Below, in pieces: positions 57,600 to 64,000 of a stretch of DNA of 64,000 nt. Below the pieces are notes generated by a model. The model was given only the letters and a program-made list of their open reading frames with translations. It ran no database searches and had not been told where the DNA came from. Source of the DNA: Tubiluchus corallicola (lineage: Eukaryota > Priapulida > Priapulimorpha > Priapulimorphida > Tubiluchidae); assembly GCA_030141605.1 (NCBI GenBank), contig JAQGDQ010000929.1, positions 1 through 64,000 of the forward strand, written 5' to 3'. Each line of letters begins with the position of its first letter. Position 1 is the stretch's first letter. The position numbers were made by a program, and so were the translations under genes.

Positions 57600-58155
57600 A
57601 TGACAACAACAGCAAGAGTCGGCAGCAAGCATTCTCTAAACTGTATGTGATGAAACCAAGGGACATAAAAAACTGAAGTGTGGTGTAAAAAGCTGCGTGG
57701 GTACAGTAAGTGCATGAGATTGCTGCTGTTGTGAAAATAGCAGTTGTCTTTTCAAAAACGCACAAGTATAAACTTGTAGATATTGGTCAAATCCTGGCAG
57801 CACAGATTTGTGACCAGCTGATCGTGTTGAGTGAAAAATTGCAAGTGTTCATTTTTGCATTTTATAACTTGAATCAACATGTTGAAATGAGGAACTAATG
57901 TCGTGTATAAAATTAAACAAATTTCAGCTGTTGTATTTCCACTTGTTTGAGATGTTCTGCCTTCGTAATGTGTGAAATTGTCACATTTTGTGAACTGGAT
58001 ATCAAATATGCATGTAGTTATTTACTTCAGTGGAAAATTACTTATAAAATAAAATATTTTCTGGGCTGACAACCAGGCATATTTTCAGAGTAATGACTTT
58101 CGTGATTAATAGTGCATCTTCATTTTAAACATTTATACAACTTGCATACATTACT
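57600..58155. other. Intergenic, no gene seen
   Basis: AT-rich, one 62-codon frame at 57710 without similarity. Confidence 0.5.
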
Positions 58156-58159
58156 AATA

Positions 58160-58446
58160 TGAAGAAATTCATTAGTAATAATAATAATAATAATAATCTT
58201 TATTTAAAGTCGGCTTTTGGATCAACAATTAACATTAGCTCAAAGAGCTATTATCGCCGACTGTAAATAACAACCTACAACTACATAACAGAGACTATTA
58301 TTATCCTACTTTTACCGTAAATATCACGCGTCAGGCAGGGCAACAGCAGATACCATTTTTAAAGTGTTTGGTATTACCCGGCTGCTGGTTCGAACTCACG
58401 ACCTCCCAGACGGAAAGCATTACCACTAGACTAAACTGTCTGGTCC
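58160..58446 (-). mobile_element. tRNA-derived SINE
   Basis: Minus strand head has a pol III A box (TAGTCTAGTGGTAATGC) and B box (GAGTTCGAACC) in a tRNA-like fold. The 3' part contains AGTCGGCG...AGCTCTTTGAGCT...AGCCGACT, a terminal stem-loop, followed by AATAAAG and an (ATT)n tail. Tail and stem suggest mobilisation by a CR1/L2-like LINE. No clear target-site duplication was found. Confidence 0.8.
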
Positions 58447-59505
58447 TTCGAGGTCAAAAATTAAGCTCTGAATATTAAGATGGCAAGGACACCTAAGATT
58501 ACTAAATGAAACACCATTAAGAATCGCCTTAAAGGAATCATTAAAACCTTGCAAACAACAGCAGACTTAGATAGCTAAGATAAAGATATTCAATAACTTC
58601 AGGAGCAGAAAAACTTATGCCGTTAGCTGCGGATACGAGTGGGTGGAATACTCTTAATGTCTACAACAGATGGAATAACTACGCAAACGTAAATCAGGGG
58701 AACAAAAGGTTATGTTAAATTATGTACCAAAAAACCTTCAGTGTAAATCTATGTTACTTAGCATTTCGCGATTATGTAACCAGAAATAATTTAAATGTTT
58801 GTGCCAATTGGTAAAATGTCGCTGACTCACCTTCCAGGGTGCGCCACTCACTAATCAATGTTTATTTTTATTAACAAAATGCAGTGAATTAATCACTTGT
58901 TTAGTTAGTGACTTGTGCGCTAAGAATGCTCTGATTATTTTTTCAAACTTTACTTAATGTTACCAAAAGTTGTTTCAAACGACCTACCATTAAAATGGCT
59001 GCGCCTAACGGTCATCGCGGGAGTTTAAATTTACACGTTTTATACAGCGTTACTGTCGATGCAAGACCTGCACACAAAAAGGTAGTGTATAAGTGGTATA
59101 AAATTTCAAGACAAATTTTTAGAGGTTTGCGTAAGTAGAAGGTTTTCTTGTGCTTTAAGCTTTATTTTGCCACAGGCAGAGTAAGTTGTTAGTGTGTGAA
59201 TGTCAGGGGTTAATAAACAATTGCAGTTTATTCCACAACTAAGTGTTGGTTTTATGCTTCTAAAATTCATTAATAGTTGACAAATATAGCAACTACAAAT
59301 TGTATCGTGTATTTAAATAATTATTAAAAAATTTTTAATAACAACAAATAGTTAAATAACAGTATGAAATTAATAGATCTGTTCCAGGTCTCAGACAAAC
59401 AAATGTTTTTGCATTCATGTAGAAGAATAAGCGTCCTGTAATTACGCTTATCCTATTCCTGAGCTAGTAATAACGCAATGCATTGGAACAGAACTTAATG
59501 CATTG
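58447..59505. other. Intergenic, no gene seen
   Basis: No protein-like block on either strand. Confidence 0.5.
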
Positions 59506-59973
59506 TTAACCCTTTCATACCTGTTGTATCCCATGGGATACGAGAATATTTTCTGCCTTTAAAATTAATAAAATTTTAAAACTGACAGTTATTTGATCTG
59601 TTAATAGTTATTTTGATTTAAGCCAATAACAATAGACTAAAATAGTGATAAAATGGCAAACTAGAAAATCTACATAACATAAAAAACTGCGCAAGGTACA
59701 GTACTTTAGAGACGACTTTGTACAGATCAGCATAGCATGCATGCTAAATGTCTGAAATACTTTAAAAAATTATCAGCAGTAGCAAAATGAAGCACATTTT
59801 ATGCTACCATTGAATCTCAATGTATCCTGTGGGATTCACGCTATATTTAGCACGCGGGCACAGGTAGAAAAAAATATTTGTAAACAAGCTGGATATACTA
59901 AACAAAAGTACCAAGCCAAAAAAGCCAAAAAATTTTTTCTTATTAAAAAATAATTTGGGACTGAAAGGGTTAA
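59506..59973. mobile_element. piggyBac-type MITE
   Basis: A 460-bp AT-rich element with TTAA on both sides. Left end TTAA-CCCTTTCATACC, right end ...GGGACTGAAAGGG-TTAA, giving an 8-bp perfect inverted repeat (CCCTTTCA). TTAA duplication and CCC/GGG termini are diagnostic of piggyBac elements. No transposase ORF. It also contains the inner palindrome TATCCCATGGGATA. Confidence 0.75.
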
Positions 59974-60164
59974 GATGTAATTTAAGGTTTTTAGCTGATC
60001 TGTAACAATCATACTTTCTTATTTTTTGATGACGAAAGTTTATAGCGAAACCATTCTATTCCAGCGTTATCAGTAACTCAAGGTAATTAGGAGTTGCAGT
60101 TTGGAATGTTCTGTCTCTCTACTGTGTTGCTCTTTTCAGATAGTTTGATTCTTTCATTCCGGGT

Positions 60165-61925
60165 TTACTCTGTATTCTGTTGGTCTGGCGTGAGATCAAT
60201 GACTGGCATTGTTCTCACATCGCTGTTATGATTGCTTCCTTCGATGTAGAAACTTGGATAGTTAAGCCACGGAACTGCAGCAAAAGCGTGCAGGTCTCTT
60301 GGATAAAATTTGGCTTTCCAGTTTTCATCCGGGTGCTTATCATACATGATCGGTAGGTACTCGTCAACAGGTGTGAGTTTTTCTAGCGGTTTTCCGTTCA
60401 ACAGTTTTGTTGCACCGCGAAGCGTTACGGCATATGATGCGGTCCAGTAAGTATAACCTGGTCTCACCAGCAATTTTGAACCTTCCACTAGAGTAACATC
60501 AACTGGAGGATCATTGACATATTTTCCGGCAAGGTAAATCAGATCCCAATCTACCTTCTCCGCGTCGGTCATAACCGCTTTCAATTTCTGTCTGTAGTTA
60601 CTTACGAATAGTACATCGTCTTCGAATACAAGTACTTTCTCATAGCCTTTGTTCACAATTTCCATCCAGACGCCATGATGAGACATCGCGCATCCTATTT
60701 CCCCCAGATTTATCGGTCGTTTTGCGAAACGATCTTTGTACGCTTCAAGCACTTTCACCCCAGCTTTGTCTAGCCACGTTGCATTTAATTCAAATCCGTC
60801 TACTGCTTCAAAGATATCGGCTTTCACTCCGATTATGTCCAAGTATGTCAGCATGCGTTCTTTTCTGTTTGTCCGCCTCCGCAAATTTATTACGAACACT
60901 CTGTCGAAACCCAGCATGTCCTTTTCTTTAGTTTGTGGTGATACGAACATTGACTTTGTCAACTTTTTGTTGTACCTCTTCTTTGTCATGTTGTAATGAA
61001 ACTCGTGGGGCGAATACGATTCCATTGCATTTAGTTTTAGATTTGCAAGTGCCTGAACTTCATCCTCTAGTGTCTGGATGTCAGCTACTGGCATAGTAAG
61101 AACACCAAACTCTTTGTGATTGCAAACAAACATTTCTATTTGAGCAGTTTGTGCAGATTTAGCAAACGCAAGGACGTCGTTAAACGAGCTGTTGTAGTCA
61201 TGGACCTTTTCGTCTTCAAACGTCAATGTTTTTGAGTCGTCGTGACGAAGATCAACGAGAAAAGTCGAATGGACAATTGGAACCTGAAAACAACCGAGTT
61301 TCTGCTTCTGCCGGATGGATAAATACTCTGAAGCTTCGGAGTAACTATTCAGGTCTTTGGAACACCAGAAGTTTGAATAAAAGCCTTGCGATTCCATCAG
61401 AGGAGCAACAATGGTTTTCTGCATGTCCATTAGTATCTGCAATGTGTTTCTGTTTTCTACAAAGTTATCACTGTCCACGAAAAATATATAATCCGCTTTC
61501 ATACCTCGTGCAACGGCTAAAGCTTCTTCGCGGATTTTGGAAATGTGTCGACCTCTCGACTCCCGCCAAGACGACGTTCTTTTCTCCTCTGGAATAGTTT
61601 GTGGCTCGTCAACAGATCGGAAGTCAGCCGAGTGGTAACTGGTTCCAACGTTATCCAACCATTCCTCCAAGATTCCAGATGTATTGTCTACATTATGATC
61701 AGTCCTTACCCACAATGCAATTCTGCTCTTGGGATAGTTTAACTCATCAATGTAGCCTAGGTAGTGAGGCAATGTATGGGCTTTGTTATGTGCGAGGATT
61801 GGCAGCAGCACTAATGGAAATTTGTTGTCGTCTATGCTGTTAGCACTTTCTTTGAAATACTTTCCTGCAACAGCTGCTATAATATAAAGAACAATGCTTG
61901 CAGATGTTAGTCTTTCACCTTCCAT
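60165..61925 (-). CDS. Procollagen galactosyltransferase (GT25 family), single exon
   Basis: 586 residues. Transfers galactose to hydroxylysine in collagens in the ER, by family knowledge (COLGALT1/2; the related CERCAM is inactive). A hydrophobic N-terminus (about residues 7-21) can act as signal peptide. An N-terminal glycosyltransferase-like domain spans about 35-300 with VDSDN at 150-154 (DxD-type). The GT25 domain starts at VFVINLRRR (343) and includes VFEDDV (433-438). Length fits the family (about 600). It lacks the C-terminal RDEL-type ER retrieval motif of vertebrate enzymes, ending TPDQQNTE. The uninterrupted frame is notable as vertebrate homologs have many introns. ATG at 61925 is preceded by a possible 5' UTR acceptor (ttttttgtag, about 62022). 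Confidence 0.92.
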   Translation of the reverse strand: MEGERLTSASIVLYIIAAVAGKYFKESANSIDDNKFPLVLLPILAHNKAHTLPHYLGYIDELNYPKSRIALWVRTDHNVDNTSGILEEWLDNVGTSYHSADFRSVDEPQTIPEEKRTSSWRESRGRHISKIREEALAVARGMKADYIFFVDSDNFVENRNTLQILMDMQKTIVAPLMESQGFYSNFWCSKDLNSYSEASEYLSIRQKQKLGCFQVPIVHSTFLVDLRHDDSKTLTFEDEKVHDYNSSFNDVLAFAKSAQTAQIEMFVCNHKEFGVLTMPVADIQTLEDEVQALANLKLNAMESYSPHEFHYNMTKKRYNKKLTKSMFVSPQTKEKDMLGFDRVFVINLRRRTNRKERMLTYLDIIGVKADIFEAVDGFELNATWLDKAGVKVLEAYKDRFAKRPINLGEIGCAMSHHGVWMEIVNKGYEKVLVFEDDVLFVSNYRQKLKAVMTDAEKVDWDLIYLAGKYVNDPPVDVTLVEGSKLLVRPGYTYWTASYAVTLRGATKLLNGKPLEKLTPVDEYLPIMYDKHPDENWKAKFYPRDLHAFAAVPWLNYPSFYIEGSNHNSDVRTMPVIDLTPDQQNTE

Positions 61926-62080
61926 TTTTCTTGCTGTGTTTACTGTTTGTAGTTTCTTATTTCCTTTGCTGTTTATAATAAGCCATCTTCAAAGGCAAGC
62001 CAACACAACGGCTTTTACACGTCCTACAAAAAACACAATTTATTTAAGAAGTTAAGTAAGCTATATGAAAAACATGAAAA

Positions 62081-62085
<5 letters not shown>

Positions 62086-62133
<48 letters not shown>
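62086..62133. repeat. (CT)n microsatellite
   Basis: Uninterrupted CT run just upstream of the GT25 gene. Confidence 0.92.
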
Positions 62134-62134
<1 letters not shown>

Positions 62135-62139
62135 TTCTG

Positions 62140-62560
62140 CGAAATAGAAACATTTATCCTTTTGTAGAAAAATGTTAAAAATTAATTCAGATGATGGTGA
62201 TCATCATAATAATGATGACGATTATAAAATTCTTAGGTTTACTCACATTTTATGGGACAACGTAATCCACATAGAATGCCCTAGCCAGCACAGCATTGTG
62301 CACAAACACGCAGTTCATAGCTGACCTAAGAACCATACGCCTAGCTTTCATTCACTGGCCCATATTTAACTACAGAGAAAAGATAATCCCTGCACTTCGT
62401 TCCTTGCTTCGTATAAGATAAAGCAAACAGAGTGAAGTCATGAGTGAAATTTGACCAACTGACTGAAATTAGGCTAGCGTAAAAAACGACAAAATGTGCA
62501 GTGAAATCAAAAGTTTTACTTTCTCCCAGTTTTAGAACCAATGAAACTCTTCCTCAGTAA
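62140..62560. other. Upstream flank of GT25 gene, no gene seen
   Basis: AT-rich; may contain the promoter and first noncoding exon, but no clear TATA or donor was singled out. Confidence 0.4.
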
Positions 62561-62561
62561 T

Positions 62562-62712
62562 TATCGTTTAAAAATTATAGAATATACATTGGCAACTTTC
62601 AAGCATTTCAATCGAAAAATAAATTTGTTTTAGTAATAATTATCGTTTAAAAATTATAGAATATACATTGGCAACTTTCAAGCATTTCAGTCGAAAAATA
62701 AATTTGTTTTAG
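62562..62712. repeat. 76-bp direct repeat, 2 copies
   Basis: Two adjacent, almost identical copies with taattatcgtttaaaaatta and cattggcaactttcaagcat. Confidence 0.9.
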
Positions 62713-62714
62713 GG

Positions 62715-63270
62715 CTCCTAATCTACCATACATTTAATTCAATAAACGAAGTCACTAAGATTGTACAGGCGCACGTGTTGACATGAAATCACTGTGAGCA
62801 AAATTATTTCGACGTTTTTGATCTGACCTTGACATTTGACTTCTGAACCAAGAAGCATTTGGTTTCCAGGTTTTTCTGAGGCCCATTCCTACGCCAAGTT
62901 TGGTGCTTATAGCTTCATCTGCAAACAGACAGACCTGGCTAGTGTTCAAGCTACTGTTATGTGGATAATAACTAGATTTTTTTGAGATTGTAAACTAGTA
63001 TAAAATATCATGACCTTATTACAGTGTTGGTATTCTTATGTTATTCGAAATGGTGTGATTATTTCAAATATATTTACATGCATAAAACTTTATTATAGTT
63101 TCTTAATTTTTCGTAAAAATTACAAAAATCTCGATTTTGTCAAATTCGTCAGTAGGCATCAGCGTTGCTTTGATTTTTTCGGATTATAAGACCAACTTTT
63201 TTATTATTTTTTACATAATAATAAGTTAGTAAGTCAATGAATGTTTTGTTTTGAATTTGCTGCAAACACA
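62715..63270. other. Intergenic, no gene seen
   Basis: Short frames only. Confidence 0.5.
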
Positions 63271-63273
63271 TTT

Positions 63274-63275
<2 letters not shown>

Positions 63276-63318
<43 letters not shown>
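63276..63318. repeat. (TA)n microsatellite
   Basis: About 21 uninterrupted TA units. Confidence 0.95.
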
Positions 63319-63321
<3 letters not shown>

Positions 63322-63749
63322 GAATAATGCATCAATGACAAAATTCATGACTAAAGTGAAATTATTAATCATTTAAACGGAAGACATAAATTGAATTTGA
63401 AGAACTTTGAAGTTTTTTTCAGCATTGTTTTATTTCTTGATACACAGATTCTAGTGGAAATTTGTAGGGCAGAATTGCCACAAACTATTGCGCAAATGAA
63501 TAATAATTATATGTTGTAATGATAATAGACAATTAAACAAATACAAGATGCAAAGACAATTAAGTCAGCGGTTATGATGGCACATCATCAGGTCTCGGTA
63601 CAAACCACCACCAAGCTAAGTCATTTTATTAGAACTGAAGAGTTGGTACCCTTCATTCAGTAGCAGGACCAGCTCGGTAAGGTTGTTGCAGCAACACCGG
63701 AACCCGTCTCAGTAATTGTTAATAGTGAAGTTTTTAATGATAACCTAGC

Positions 63750-63845
63750 CACTGGGGGGGGGGGGGGGGAGCAAGCCAGCACAAGCCCGGATAAATAGGG
63801 AGGGTTAGGGTCAGGAAGGGCATCCGCCTGTAAAAACTGCGCCAA
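63750..63845 (+). mobile_element. RTE/Rex3-like retrotransposon 3' relic
   Basis: After a run of G (63756-63769) the sequence reads ggataaatagggagggttag and ggtcaggaagggcatccgcc then tgtaaaaactgcgccaaaac. This matches the widespread RTE/Rex3-type 3' end (GGATAAAT...GTCAGGAAGGGCATCCG...GCCAAA). Only the tail is present. Confidence 0.55.
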
Positions 63846-64000
63846 AACCTTCTATGAATGAGTCGGTGAGACTTAAAGGGAAAGTCCACAAAGATAGTGG
63901 TCAGACCCGCTCTAATCTATAGAAAATGGGTGTGGTGGAGATGAGGATGTTGAGATGAATGGTAATCACAAGAAGAGATAAAATTAGAAATAATAATATC

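Noticed and set aside
57249-57715. Several ORFs of 70-86 codons on both strands after the 5S-like sequence
   Set aside because: They follow from the higher GC content of the repeat body; no domain or conserved pattern.
60722-61843. Plus-strand ORFs of 65-123 codons
   Set aside because: Antisense shadows of the GT25 coding sequence.

Overview
This is an AT-rich metazoan nuclear window with long introns, exons recognisable only by splicing, and many minisatellites, SINEs and LINE remains. The clearest organismal hints are two tandem secreted immunoglobulin-C1q genes, an architecture I know best from molluscs (the QREP/VIgL group of C1q-related proteins with Ig domains), and a 5S rRNA-like sequence of the protostome/lophotrochozoan type. 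I infer a lophotrochozoan, probably a mollusc, but the sequence does not prove it.

Layout. 1-36 kb, minus strand: two paralogous genes, A (214-14360) and B (19769-about 35425). Each encodes a leader, Ig1, a split Ig2, Ig3 and a three-exon C1q domain. I rebuilt the exons by hand. Every intron is phase 1, and gene A assembles into one 449-residue frame. Gene B has the same seven downstream exons, but its leader exon is damaged and a decayed extra Ig1 exon lies upstream. A 59-bp hairpin minisatellite of about 37 copies lies between the genes. The paralogs share most intron sequence, including a tRNA-like relic and a 37-bp minisatellite, while the Ig1 and C1q exons have diverged more than the introns beside them.

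36.9-47.3 kb: mobile DNA. There is an LTR-retrotransposon gag fragment (minus), a large (CT)n tract, an 83-bp tandem repeat, a LINE 3' tail that runs into an (ACT)n/(GCT)n microsatellite, a 5'-truncated LINE end, and a nearly full-length but dead CR1/Jockey-like LINE with ORF1 and ORF2.

48.7-52.6 kb, plus strand: the last three coding exons of an hnRNP A/B-type glycine-rich protein with a PY-NLS (M9-like) region. No RRM exons are visible upstream. Its introns are filled with 32-, 56- and 40-bp minisatellites. 54-57 kb holds further tandem repeats of 92, 173 and 147 bp.

57-60 kb: a 5S rRNA-derived GC-rich element, a tRNA-derived SINE and a piggyBac-type MITE.

60.2-61.9 kb, minus strand: an uninterrupted 586-codon procollagen galactosyltransferase (GT25) gene. 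62-64 kb is noncoding, with simple repeats and an RTE/Rex3-like retrotransposon tail.

The most interesting system is the tandem Ig-C1q locus, which looks like a fast-evolving family of secreted immune recognition proteins. Coordinates of spliced exons come from reading splice sites by eye and from frame continuity, not from transcripts.
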